Origin: Streptococcus tangpeifui
GTDB lineage: Bacteria; Bacillota; Bacilli; Lactobacillales; Streptococcaceae
Length of the DNA: 64,000 bases
Direction of reading: 5' to 3'
NCBI RefSeq assembly: GCF_011038795.1
Contig: NZ_JAAKDU010000002.1
Span: 272,681 to 336,680 of the forward strand
Shown here piece after piece: positions 8,476 through 17,704 of this stretch (the stretch's first letter is position 1; every line of letters starts with the position of its first letter). The notes beneath the pieces are model-generated. The model was not told where the DNA came from, ran no database searches, and saw only the letters and a program-made list of their open reading frames with translations. The translations under genes and the position numbers were made by a program.

Positions 8476-9261
8476 TTATTGGATATCAACTTTATTTTTA
8501 ATAATATAATGGCTGGTTAGATACCAAACAAGAGCGAGAGCAGCATCAATGATACTACCAACAATCAGCCGCGTATTGTAATCTGTAAGAATATCTTTAC
8601 TACCAGTTGCGAGTTGAAGAAAACTACTGATAAACGTCAAGATACCCTCAATGACAAAGTAGCAGACAAAGGCCATCAAAACTCGATGGTTGCGGAAGAG
8701 CTGGCCAACAGTGATAGACGCATATATCAAGAGGATATTAGAGATCCAGCTGATGATAGCGCTGACTAAGGAGAGTAGAACGCCACTTCTGATAGTTGCA
8801 ACGGTGGCATTTGGAGAGGCCGATTTAAAAAATCTATAAAAAGCTGAAGTATCCTGATGATTAACAAAACTGTAGATTAGTCCTAGGGAAAGAACAATCA
8901 CTATACAATTCCCAATGGTTAGAGTTATGGCAACCAAGAGTTTTGAAGAAATCAGTTGACTTTCCTTAACGGGTAAGGTCAAAGTGAGATAACCTTCTCG
9001 GCCAAAGAGATTACTGTAGAAGCGTCTAATGATTAAAATCAAGGTTGCAATTAATTGACCGACAATCAAGCAGGCAAAGGCTAAGATGACCAAGATAAAG
9101 ATTAGAGCCAGAAAACCGCCGCTTTCAAAAAGATCATAGTGATGGCTAATATAGGAAGCATAGAAGCTCAAAACCAAACTGGCAAGCAAAATTAAGCCAT
9201 TTAGGGCTAGATACCAGTGACCGATAGCCTTAAATTCATATTTAACTAATTTACCAAACAT
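8476..9261 (-). CDS. ABC transporter permease (ABC-2 type)
   Basis: A 261-residue membrane subunit, last gene of a GntR-ATPase-permease operon. About six hydrophobic segments are seen (near residues 17-35, 48-78, 105-130, 160-185, 190-215 and 235-255). The N-terminal motif MFGKLVKYEFKAIGHWY is typical of ABC-2 exporters that act with a YtrB-like ATPase. The loop FGREGYLTLTLPVKESQLISSKL is also common in this group. The substrate is unknown; relatives are induced by cell-wall-active compounds. It starts nine bases after the ATPase gene. Confidence 0.88.
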   Translation of the reverse strand: MFGKLVKYEFKAIGHWYLALNGLILLASLVLSFYASYISHHYDLFESGGFLALIFILVILAFACLIVGQLIATLILIIRRFYSNLFGREGYLTLTLPVKESQLISSKLLVAITLTIGNCIVIVLSLGLIYSFVNHQDTSAFYRFFKSASPNATVATIRSGVLLSLVSAIISWISNILLIYASITVGQLFRNHRVLMAFVCYFVIEGILTFISSFLQLATGSKDILTDYNTRLIVGSIIDAALALVWYLTSHYIIKNKVDIQ

Positions 9262-9270
9262 GGGGACCTC

Positions 9271-9969
9271 CTAATTCTGAAACATTTCTCTAAAGAGAGC
9301 ATCGATAGATTTTCCGTGTTCAAAGCGAATATCATCACTATTACCTTCAAGAATAACCTTACCCTCTTTTAGGAAGATCACATCATCCAGTATTTGTTCA
9401 ACATCGGTAATCAAGTGGGTGGAAATGATTACTGATGCCTCCTCTGAATAATTGTTGATAATAGTACGCAGAATATAGTCGCGCGCTGCGGGATCAACTC
9501 CGCCGATTGGTTCATCTAACACATAAAGTTTAGCTTGACGACTCATGACTAAGATGAGTTGAACCTTTTCTTTAGTTCCTTTAGATAAGTTTTTGATCCT
9601 TTCTTTAGTATCAATGCTTAAATCTTTGAGCAGAGCTTGAGCTTTATTAACATCAAAGTCTTGGTAGAAGTCTTGAAAAAGGTTCACAGCTTGATTTACG
9701 GTCATAGTTTCATTGAGATAGCTGGTGTCTGGAAGATAGGAAACGATTTTTTTACTGTTGACAGATGGATGGAAACCATCGACAACTATTTCACCACTGG
9801 ACTGCTTTAAAAGACCATTGATAAGTTTAATTAAGGTTGTTTTACCGGATCCATTAGGACCGAGCAGACCAACAATTTTTCCGCTAGAAACTGTTAAACT
9901 CACATCATCTAGGGCTGCTTGCTTGCCATAAGATTTTGAAACATGATGGATTTGTAATAATTTCTCCAT
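9271..9969 (-). CDS. ABC transporter ATP-binding protein (YtrB-like)
   Basis: A 232-residue nucleotide-binding subunit. Walker A is GPNGSGKTT, the signature is a variant LSKGTKEK, and Walker B is LYVLDEP followed by IGGVDPAARD. The H-loop is STHLITDVEQ. The variant signature and small size fit exporter ATPases of the YtrB type. It lies between its regulator (16 bases upstream) and its permease, so the three are one transcription unit. Confidence 0.93.
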   Translation of the reverse strand: MEKLLQIHHVSKSYGKQAALDDVSLTVSSGKIVGLLGPNGSGKTTLIKLINGLLKQSSGEIVVDGFHPSVNSKKIVSYLPDTSYLNETMTVNQAVNLFQDFYQDFDVNKAQALLKDLSIDTKERIKNLSKGTKEKVQLILVMSRQAKLYVLDEPIGGVDPAARDYILRTIINNYSEEASVIISTHLITDVEQILDDVIFLKEGKVILEGNSDDIRFEHGKSIDALFREMFQN

Positions 9970-9984
9970 GCTTACGCTCTCTTT

Positions 9985-10359
9985 CTAATTTACTGAATTC
10001 TGTTTAAGATAATTGTCAATTTCTGCTAAAATTTCTCGGTCAGAAAAACCGATATTTTCCATATTTAACATGAAATTAGCAATTTCATCTTGAGCTAATT
10101 CTGCGCGCTTTTCTTCAATTAAACTAGCATCTTCAGTTACAAAGCGTCCCGCAGTTCGCCGTGAGAAGACCATTCCTTCCCGTTCTAACTCGGTAAAAGC
10201 TCGTTGCATGGTATTGGGATTGACTCCAGCTTCTTGGGCGTAATCGCGAACGGTCGGCAATTGTTCACCCTGCTTCATTTCCTGGCTAACGATTTTGATT
10301 TTAATATTTTTTGCAATTTGCAAATAGATTGGTGATTTTTCATCAAAGGTCCAAGCCAT
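9985..10359 (-). CDS. GntR-family regulator, YtrA subfamily
   Basis: A 124-residue repressor with an N-terminal winged helix (about 10-75). It has YLQIAKNIKIKIVSQEMKQGEQLPTVRDYAQEAGVNPNTMQRAFTELE-type sequence and a short C-terminal dimerisation tail, which defines the YtrA subfamily without a ligand-binding domain. Such regulators repress their own operon, here the following ABC transporter genes. AT-rich DNA upstream (10380-10425) with ATAAATGATACAG may hold the operator, but no clean palindrome can be proved. It is transcribed away from dnaE. Confidence 0.92.
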   Translation of the reverse strand: MAWTFDEKSPIYLQIAKNIKIKIVSQEMKQGEQLPTVRDYAQEAGVNPNTMQRAFTELEREGMVFSRRTAGRFVTEDASLIEEKRAELAQDEIANFMLNMENIGFSDREILAEIDNYLKQNSVN

Positions 10360-10539
10360 AGTATCTCCCTTCTAAATTTAATAATTGTCATAGATAAATG
10401 ATACAGTATTTTTATTAAAAATTCAAGCTGAAAGATCCTTTAATAGCCTATAATTGGCTGTTTTTAAGGCTTTAAGTAGGATAAATGATGCGTTTCATAG
10501 TATAATAGTAGCAAGTTAAAACGAAAGAAAGGACTACCA

Positions 10540-13500
10540 ATGTTTGCCCCCTTAGATACTAAGACAGTATATAGTTTTATGGATAGTCTGATCGATCTTA
10601 AGTCTTATGTGCAAAAGGCTAAAGACTTGGGTTATAGTCATGTTGGTATTGCGGATAAGGACAATCTCTATGCAGCCTATCACTTTGCTGTAGAGGCAAA
10701 AAAAGAGGGTTTGCAGCCTGTTCTGGGCATCGAGCTAACCTTCCATCAGGATGATGAAATCTTCAGTGTGCTCCTGCTCGCTCTCAATACCCAAGGTTAT
10801 AAAAATCTTCTCAAACTTTCTACGCTAAAAATGAGTGATGGGCTAATCTTAGAAGATTTATCAAATTATCAGCAGGGGTTGGCTATCCTAGTCCCTTATT
10901 TTGCTGGTCTTGAGAACCTGCAACTGCCGTTTGATTACTATATTGGAGTTTCTTTGGATAGTCCTCAGCAGGTTTACTCCAAACCTATTTTACCCTTACA
11001 GACGGTTCGTTATTTTTCTGAAGAAGAGCGAGAAAGTTTGCAGGTCCTTCATGCCATTTCGGACAATCTCCCTTTGAAAGATGTTCATCCGCCCAAGGCT
11101 CATCAGCAGCTTTATCCCCGGATTGAGATGGAGCAGCTTTTTCAAGAACGTTTTCCAGAGTCTTTGGAAAATTTGGAGCGAGTTTTAAATTCGGTTTCTT
11201 ATCAGTTTGACCATGAACTAAAATTACCTCGCTTTAATCGCGATAAAGAGGCTGTAGTCGAGTTGCGAGAGCGAGCAGAAGCAGGACTCAAAGAAAAAGG
11301 GCTCTTTAATACCGCTTACCAAGAGCGTCTGGATAAGGAATTAGGGATTATCCATAAGATGGGTTTTGATGACTACTTTCTGATTGTTTGGGACCTTTTG
11401 CGGTTTGGTCGTTCTCGTCACTATTATATGGGTATGGGCCGGGGCTCAGCTGCAGGAAGCTTGGTAGCCTTTGCTCTTGACATTACAGGCATTGATCCTA
11501 TTAAAAACAATCTGCTCTTTGAACGCTTTTTGAATGAAGAACGTTATTCCATGCCAGATATTGATATCGACCTTCCTGATGTTTATCGGACTGAGTTTCT
11601 CCGCTATGTCAGAGATCGCTACGGTAGTCGTCATTCAGCTCAGATTGTAACCTTTTCAACCTTTGGTGCTAAGCAGGCTATTCGAGATGTTTTCAAGCGC
11701 TTTGGAGCAGCTGAATATGAACTGACTAACATCACCCGCAAAATTAGTTTTCGCGATGATCTGAGTTCTGCTTACGAAAAGAATATGTCTTTTCGGCAGA
11801 TTATTAACAGCAAGCTGGAATATCAAAAAGCTTTCACCATTGCAAAGAGGATTGAGGGGCTGCCCCGTCAGACCTCCATTCATGCAGCTGGTATTGTCAT
11901 GAGTGATGATGACTTGACTGACCATATTCCGCTCAAGGCTGGCGAAGATATGATGATTACCCAGTATGATGCAGGAGCAGTTGAAGCTAACGGCCTTTTG
12001 AAAATGGACTTCCTAGGCCTGCGTAATCTAACCTTCGTTCAACGAATGGCCGAAAAATTAGCAGAAGAACAAGGTGTTCAGCTGGATATCAAGAGCATTG
12101 ATTTGGAAGATCCTGATACCCTAGCCCTCTTTGCTGCTGGCAAGACCAAGGGAATCTTTCAGTTTGAACAAGCTGGGGCCATCAATCTCTTGAAACGAAT
12201 CAAGCCAGCCAAGTTTGAAGAAATCGTTGCTACGACAAGTCTTAATCGACCTGGAGCTAGTGATTATACTGAGAACTTTATCAATCGTAAATATGGTAAA
12301 GAAGCAGTTGACCTGATCGATCCCTTGGTCGCTCCTATTTTAGAAGGGACTTACGGCATTATGCTTTATCAGGAGCAGGTCATGCAGATTGCTCAAGTGT
12401 TCGCTGGTTTCACATTGGGAAAGGCTGATCTTTTACGGCGAGCTATGTCCAAGAAAAACCAAGCAGAAATGCAGAAGATGGAAGCAGACTTTCTGCAAGG
12501 AGCTAAGGATTTGGGGCGCAATCCGTCCACTGCTAAGGAGCTTTTTGAGCGGATGGCCAAGTTCGCAGGCTATGGTTTTAATCGCAGCCATGCTTTCGCC
12601 TATTCGGCTCTAGCCTTCCAATTAGCTTATTTTAAGGCTCATTATCCTTCTATTTTTTATGATGTCATGCTCAACTATTCCAGCGCTGACTACATCACGG
12701 ATGCTCTGCAAACTGATTTTACAGTTGGTACCCTATCCATTAATACGGTTCCCTATAGAGATAAGATTTCGGATGGCATCATTTACATGGGTTTAAAGAA
12801 TCTCAAGGGATTTCCTAGAGAACTAGCCTATTGGATTATTGAGCAGCGTCCTTTTAAGTCAATCGAAGATTTTTTGACTCGTCTGTCAGAAAACTATCAG
12901 AAGGTAGACTACATCCTCCCTTTAATTCAGATTGGTCTCTTTGACCAATTCGAACCTAATCGCCGTAAAATCGAAGAAAATTTAGAGTCTCTCTTCACCT
13001 TTGTTCATGAGCTGGGCAGTCTCTTTGCGGAATCTTCTTACAATTGGGTTCAGGCCGAAGATTATACAGCCAGTCAAAAGTACAATTTAGAAGTCGCTCT
13101 TTTAGGCGTTGGTATTAGTCCCCATCCGCTAGTCTCCTTAGCAAAAGATTTGAAGGGAAGTTACAGTCCATTTGAAGAATTGATTGCGAATAGTCAAACC
13201 AAGGTTTTAGGACAAATTGAATCGGTGCGCGTGATTCGCACGAAATCCAAAGGAGAGCAGATGGCCTTTGTCAGTCTAACAGACACCAAGCAAAAATTGG
13301 ACGTGACTGTTTTCCCCGAGGCTTATAGACAATGGAAGGCTTATCTTAAAGAAGGAGAAATCTATTATATAACTGGACGAGTCCAAGAGAGGGACGGCCA
13401 TTTACAGTTGGTTCTCCAGTCTTTGGAACCGGTGAGCCAAGAGAAGTTTTGGATTCAGCTGGCTGACCATGCCCATGATCAAGAGATAGCCCAGATTTTA

Positions 13501-13644
13501 CAAGCCTACCCAGGTTCTATTCCAGTCGTCCTCCACTATCAGGATACGAACCAAACCATGCAGAGTCAGCAGCTCTTTGTAGCCAAGTCAGAAAAACTTC
13601 AAAAAGAGCTGACAAACTTTGTCATGAAAACGATTTATCATTAA
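10540..13644 (+). CDS. dnaE: DNA polymerase III subunit alpha, DnaE type
   Basis: A replicative polymerase of the DnaE class. In Firmicutes it extends primers before handing over to PolC. The 1034-residue length is the usual short streptococcal form. Order: PHP domain (about 1-200), polymerase palm with GMGRGSAAGSLVAF and the catalytic aspartates in MPDIDIDLPD (about 344-352), fingers with LNRPGASDYTENF, a helix-hairpin-helix region, and a C-terminal OB fold (about 880-960). The N-terminus MFAPLDTKTVYSFMDSL follows RBS AAAGAAAGGA. A TATAAT box lies at 10501-10506. It is followed closely by the pfkA promoter. Confidence 0.97.
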   Translation: MFAPLDTKTVYSFMDSLIDLKSYVQKAKDLGYSHVGIADKDNLYAAYHFAVEAKKEGLQPVLGIELTFHQDDEIFSVLLLALNTQGYKNLLKLSTLKMSDGLILEDLSNYQQGLAILVPYFAGLENLQLPFDYYIGVSLDSPQQVYSKPILPLQTVRYFSEEERESLQVLHAISDNLPLKDVHPPKAHQQLYPRIEMEQLFQERFPESLENLERVLNSVSYQFDHELKLPRFNRDKEAVVELRERAEAGLKEKGLFNTAYQERLDKELGIIHKMGFDDYFLIVWDLLRFGRSRHYYMGMGRGSAAGSLVAFALDITGIDPIKNNLLFERFLNEERYSMPDIDIDLPDVYRTEFLRYVRDRYGSRHSAQIVTFSTFGAKQAIRDVFKRFGAAEYELTNITRKISFRDDLSSAYEKNMSFRQIINSKLEYQKAFTIAKRIEGLPRQTSIHAAGIVMSDDDLTDHIPLKAGEDMMITQYDAGAVEANGLLKMDFLGLRNLTFVQRMAEKLAEEQGVQLDIKSIDLEDPDTLALFAAGKTKGIFQFEQAGAINLLKRIKPAKFEEIVATTSLNRPGASDYTENFINRKYGKEAVDLIDPLVAPILEGTYGIMLYQEQVMQIAQVFAGFTLGKADLLRRAMSKKNQAEMQKMEADFLQGAKDLGRNPSTAKELFERMAKFAGYGFNRSHAFAYSALAFQLAYFKAHYPSIFYDVMLNYSSADYITDALQTDFTVGTLSINTVPYRDKISDGIIYMGLKNLKGFPRELAYWIIEQRPFKSIEDFLTRLSENYQKVDYILPLIQIGLFDQFEPNRRKIEENLESLFTFVHELGSLFAESSYNWVQAEDYTASQKYNLEVALLGVGISPHPLVSLAKDLKGSYSPFEELIANSQTKVLGQIESVRVIRTKSKGEQMAFVSLTDTKQKLDVTVFPEAYRQWKAYLKEGEIYYITGRVQERDGHLQLVLQSLEPVSQEKFWIQLADHAHDQEIAQILQAYPGSIPVVLHYQDTNQTMQSQQLFVAKSEKLQKELTNFVMKTIYH

Positions 13645-13683
13645 AAAAATTCCGAAAAAAGAGCATTTTAAAAACGAATGTGC

Positions 13684-13689
13684 TATAAT
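13684..13689 (+). promoter_or_regulatory. pfkA -10 box, extended type
   Basis: TGC precedes TATAAT, an extended -10, with no recognisable -35. It lies 36 bases before the pfkA ATG in the short gap after dnaE. Confidence 0.6.
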
Positions 13690-13692
13690 TAA

Positions 13693-14739
<1,047 letters not shown>

Positions 14740-14813
14740 TCAGCCCAACAATTATTAAATCTAGTTAATCCTATCCCAAAAGGGATGTAAAATAGAGGGA
14801 GTTCATATTTATC

Positions 14814-16316
14814 ATGAATAAACGCGTAAAAATCGTTGCAACACTTGGTCCTGCGGTAGAGATCCGTGGTGGTAAAAAATTTGGTGATGATGGTTATTGG
14901 AGTGAAAGCCTTGATCATGAAGCATCAGCAAAAAACATCGCTGGTTTAATCGAAGAAGGTGCTAATGTTTTCCGCTTCAACTTCTCACATGGTGACCACG
15001 CAGAACAAGGGGAACGTATGGAAGTTGTCCGTAAGGCAGAAGAAATCGCTGGTCAAAAAGTTGGTTTCTTGTTGGATACAAAAGGGCCTGAAATCCGTAC
15101 AGAATTGTTTGCAGATGACGCTAAAGAATACTCTTATAAAACTGGTGACAAGCTTCGTGTCGCAACGAAACAAGGGATTCAATCTACAAAAGATGTGATT
15201 GCCTTGAATGTTGCCGGCGCACTTGATATCTTTGATGATGTTGAAATTGGTAAGCAAATCCTTGTTGACGACGGTAAACTTGGTCTTCGTGTTGTTGGTA
15301 AAGATGCTGCGACTCGTGAGTTTGAAGTTGAAGTTGAAAATGATGGTATCATTGCTAAACAAAAGGGTGTGAATATCCCTTATACCAAGATTCCTTTCCC
15401 AGCTTTAGCAGAACGTGATAATGCTGATATTCGCTTTGGTTTGGAACAAGGTCTTAACTTCATCGCTATTTCATTTGTCCGTACGGCTAAAGACGTTAAC
15501 GAAGTTCGAGCTATCTGTGAAGAAACAGGTAATGGACATGTGAAATTGTTAGCTAAAATCGAAAATCAACAAGGAATTGATAATATCGATGAAATCATTG
15601 ATGCTGCGGACGGTATCATGATTGCGCGTGGTGATATGGGTATTGAAGTCCCATTTGAAATGGTTCCAGTTTACCAAAAGATGATCATTACTAAAGTTAA
15701 CGCTGCTGGTAAAATTGCTATCACAGCCACCAACATGCTTGAAACAATGACTGATAAGCCACGTGCAACACGTTCAGAAGTATCTGACGTCTTCAATGCC
15801 GTTATCGACGGTACTGATGGTACAATGTTGTCTGGTGAGTCTGCAAATGGTAAGTACCCACGCGAATCAGTTCGTACTATGGCTACCGTTGATAAGAACG
15901 CTCAAACGCTTCTCAGTGAATACGGCCGGTTGGATTCTTCTAAATTTGAACGTTCAACCAAGACAGAAGTGGTGGCATCAGCTGTTAAAGATGCTACTAA
16001 CTCTATGAACATCAAATTGGTCGTAACCATTACAGAGTCTGGAAATACTGCTCGTCTGATTTCTAAGTATCGTCCGGAAGCTGATATTTTGGCTGTTACT
16101 TTTGATGAGATTACTCAAAAATCACTTATGCTTAACTGGGGTGTCATCCCAGTCGTAACTGATAAACCTGCATCTACTGATGACATGTTTGAAGTTGCTG
16201 AACGTGAAGCAGTGAAATCTGGCTTGGTTGAATCAGGTGATGACATCGTTATCGTTGCTGGTGTTCCTGTTGGTTCAGGTGGTACCAACACTATGCGTGT
16301 TCGCACTGTGAAATAA
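14814..16316 (+). CDS. pyk: Pyruvate kinase
   Basis: Converts phosphoenolpyruvate + ADP to pyruvate + ATP; in streptococci it sets the PEP pool for the PTS. It is 500 residues. The N-terminal barrel starts MNKRVKIVATLGPAVE. The B domain spans about 100-200. The active site includes LDTKGPEIRTE, LLAKIENQQGIDN and IMIARGDMGIEVPFE. The C-terminal allosteric domain begins near residue 375, with TESGNTARLISKYRP. The loop GPAVEIRGGKKFGDDGYWSE near residue 11 is longer than in E. coli and usual for streptococci. It ends with a strong terminator. Confidence 0.98.
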   Translation: MNKRVKIVATLGPAVEIRGGKKFGDDGYWSESLDHEASAKNIAGLIEEGANVFRFNFSHGDHAEQGERMEVVRKAEEIAGQKVGFLLDTKGPEIRTELFADDAKEYSYKTGDKLRVATKQGIQSTKDVIALNVAGALDIFDDVEIGKQILVDDGKLGLRVVGKDAATREFEVEVENDGIIAKQKGVNIPYTKIPFPALAERDNADIRFGLEQGLNFIAISFVRTAKDVNEVRAICEETGNGHVKLLAKIENQQGIDNIDEIIDAADGIMIARGDMGIEVPFEMVPVYQKMIITKVNAAGKIAITATNMLETMTDKPRATRSEVSDVFNAVIDGTDGTMLSGESANGKYPRESVRTMATVDKNAQTLLSEYGRLDSSKFERSTKTEVVASAVKDATNSMNIKLVVTITESGNTARLISKYRPEADILAVTFDEITQKSLMLNWGVIPVVTDKPASTDDMFEVAEREAVKSGLVESGDDIVIVAGVPVGSGGTNTMRVRTVK

Positions 16317-16336
16317 GCTATTGAAAAGCTCTATGA

Positions 16337-16367
16337 AAGCTATCACAGAAATGTGGTGGCTTTTTTG
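16337..16367 (+). terminator. pyk terminator
   Basis: AAGCTATCAC pairs fully (with G-T pairs) with GTGGTGGCTT around AGAAAT, followed by T residues. Confidence 0.85.
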
Positions 16368-16800
16368 ACTGCTTGTCTCTGGAAGTTTGGACAGTAAGGA
16401 AGAGTTTCTGCGGAAAATAAACGAGATTTCAAATTTAGAATATATTATGAGCCACATGAAAAAAGGTAATTCCTAACATTGAAATTTCTTCATAAATAAC
16501 AGCAACGTCAGTCAGATCCTAGATCTATGGGGCTACATTACTTTTGTGAGATGGCAGTGAGTCTAAGATATCTTGTATGAGTGTATATCTCATCAGCCTT
16601 GGCATGTTACCCCTGTTGATAAATTCGAGATCGAGAATACTATGCAATTTCTCCACGGTGATGCTAGCAGCTAGGAAAAAATACCGTTACAAATACCTAA
16701 TTTAGTCCTCTAAGTCAAGGTGATCCTGTCATGTTTCTGTTGTTTTCTGATAGGGATTTGTTAAGTCGCTGGCCTTTTCTAATCAATAAAGAAATGTTAT
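16368..16800. other. Intergenic region with no recognised gene
   Basis: About 430 bases between the pyk terminator and the next gene hold only short frames with many stops in all six readings. The composition is mixed and resembles old gene debris, but no residue string is recognisable. The TATAAT box of the next gene lies near 16797-16802. Confidence 0.4.
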
Positions 16801-16826
16801 AATGTAGGTCACTGGAAGGAGTTTCT

Positions 16827-17387
16827 ATGGTTAGACGTGATCTTATAAGAAACATTATTATTTTTTTAGTCCTCATATTAGCATTTATCTTACTGCGTAT
16901 CTTTTTGTTTTCAACAGTTAGGATAACATCCGATACAGAAAATCATTATCTTAAAAAGGGCGATTTAGTGACAGTCGTTCACAAGCGCATCCCTACATAT
17001 AAGGATTTTGTCGTCTATAAGGTTGACAGTAAGGAATATATTGGCCGGATTGTTGCCAAATCTAATCAAACAGTGACTTCCATGGATGATGTTCTCTATG
17101 TTGATAATAAGGTAAAAAATGAAACCTACCTAAAAAAAGAAAAGGACGCCTTTCTCAAGAAGGCTCAACCAGGTCAATACTTTACGGAAGATTTTACAGC
17201 TCAGACGATTGGTAAGAGTGATAAGGTCACTAAGGTTCCAAAAAATTCCTACTTGATTCTAAATGACGAGCGTCAAAATAAAAATGATAGCCGTAAGTTC
17301 GGATTCATTTCCAAAAAGCAAATCAAGGGAGTCGTTTCCTTCAGGCTTTGGCCTCTGAGTAAATTCGGTTTTGTAACTGTGGAGTAG
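16827..17387 (+). CDS. Signal peptidase I-like protein, catalytic Lys replaced
   Basis: A 186-residue protein with the S26 signal peptidase I architecture. It has one N-terminal membrane anchor (about 8-28), an external beta domain, GDLVTVVHKR after the Ser region, and a C-terminal box LILNDERQNKNDSRKFGFISKKQIKG that matches the family's GDN-x-x-x-SxDSRxFG box loosely. The position of the general base, normally YxKR, reads EYIGRIV, so the lysine is glycine. The nucleophile box SMxPTL is not recognisable; the region reads VRITSDTENHYLKKGD. By motif it should not be an ordinary peptidase. Known family precedent: S. pyogenes SipA lacks the same dyad (Asp and Gly instead) and serves pilus assembly. 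Its position between pyk and glmS is the usual streptococcal one. Confidence 0.8.
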   Translation: MVRRDLIRNIIIFLVLILAFILLRIFLFSTVRITSDTENHYLKKGDLVTVVHKRIPTYKDFVVYKVDSKEYIGRIVAKSNQTVTSMDDVLYVDNKVKNETYLKKEKDAFLKKAQPGQYFTEDFTAQTIGKSDKVTKVPKNSYLILNDERQNKNDSRKFGFISKKQIKGVVSFRLWPLSKFGFVTVE

Positions 17388-17406
17388 CTTTGCTACTCTT
17401 TTTTGT
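17382..17406 (+). terminator. Terminator overlapping the stop codon of the signal-peptidase-like gene
   Basis: GAGTAGC-TTT-GCTACTC followed by TTTTTTG. The TAG stop lies inside the first arm. Confidence 0.9.
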
Positions 17407-17585
17407 CGCAGATAGATCGTTTCGTGCAATCTCCTCTAGCTAGCAAGGAAATGCCATTCTCAAATATTATCTTGCTTGGGAAGAGAAACTGAATCCCGAT
17501 TAGCAAAAAACTGAGCTAGGGACTGTGGCTTCTTAGGCAGTAAGTTGAGATGTTTAGGGCTAATTGAACTATACCAATTTTTCTC

Positions 17586-17614
17586 TTGACAAAGTGAAAA
17601 CATTTAAATATACT
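17586..17614 (+). promoter_or_regulatory. glmS promoter
   Basis: TTGACA and TATACT with a 17-base spacer. The expected transcript has a 5' leader of roughly 85 bases, too short for a glmS ribozyme. A flanking repeat, ATTGGT at 17627-17632 and ACCAAT at 17649-17654, lies just downstream. It is a possible operator for the GntR-type amino-sugar regulator NagR, but this is unproven. Confidence 0.8.
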
Positions 17615-17670
17615 GTATTTATCGTGATTGGTTTCAAGAATAGACTAGACCAATTTAAAGCGAAATAGAA

Positions 17671-17704
17671 AAAGGAGAGGTAGCTTAGCTACCGATTAAA
17701 AAGT
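17671..17704 (+). promoter_or_regulatory. glmS ribosome binding site followed by a hairpin
   Basis: The only strong Shine-Dalgarno sequence, AAAGGAGAGG, ends 24 bases before the ATG, too far for direct use. A perfect small hairpin GGTAGC-TTA-GCTACC (17679-17693) lies between them and partly overlaps the end of the SD. Folding would shorten the gap and could also mask the SD. Confidence 0.55.

Noticed and set aside
17586..17704. glmS ribozyme in the glmS leader
   Set aside because: The promoter leaves only about 85 leader bases, and none of the conserved ribozyme core is visible.
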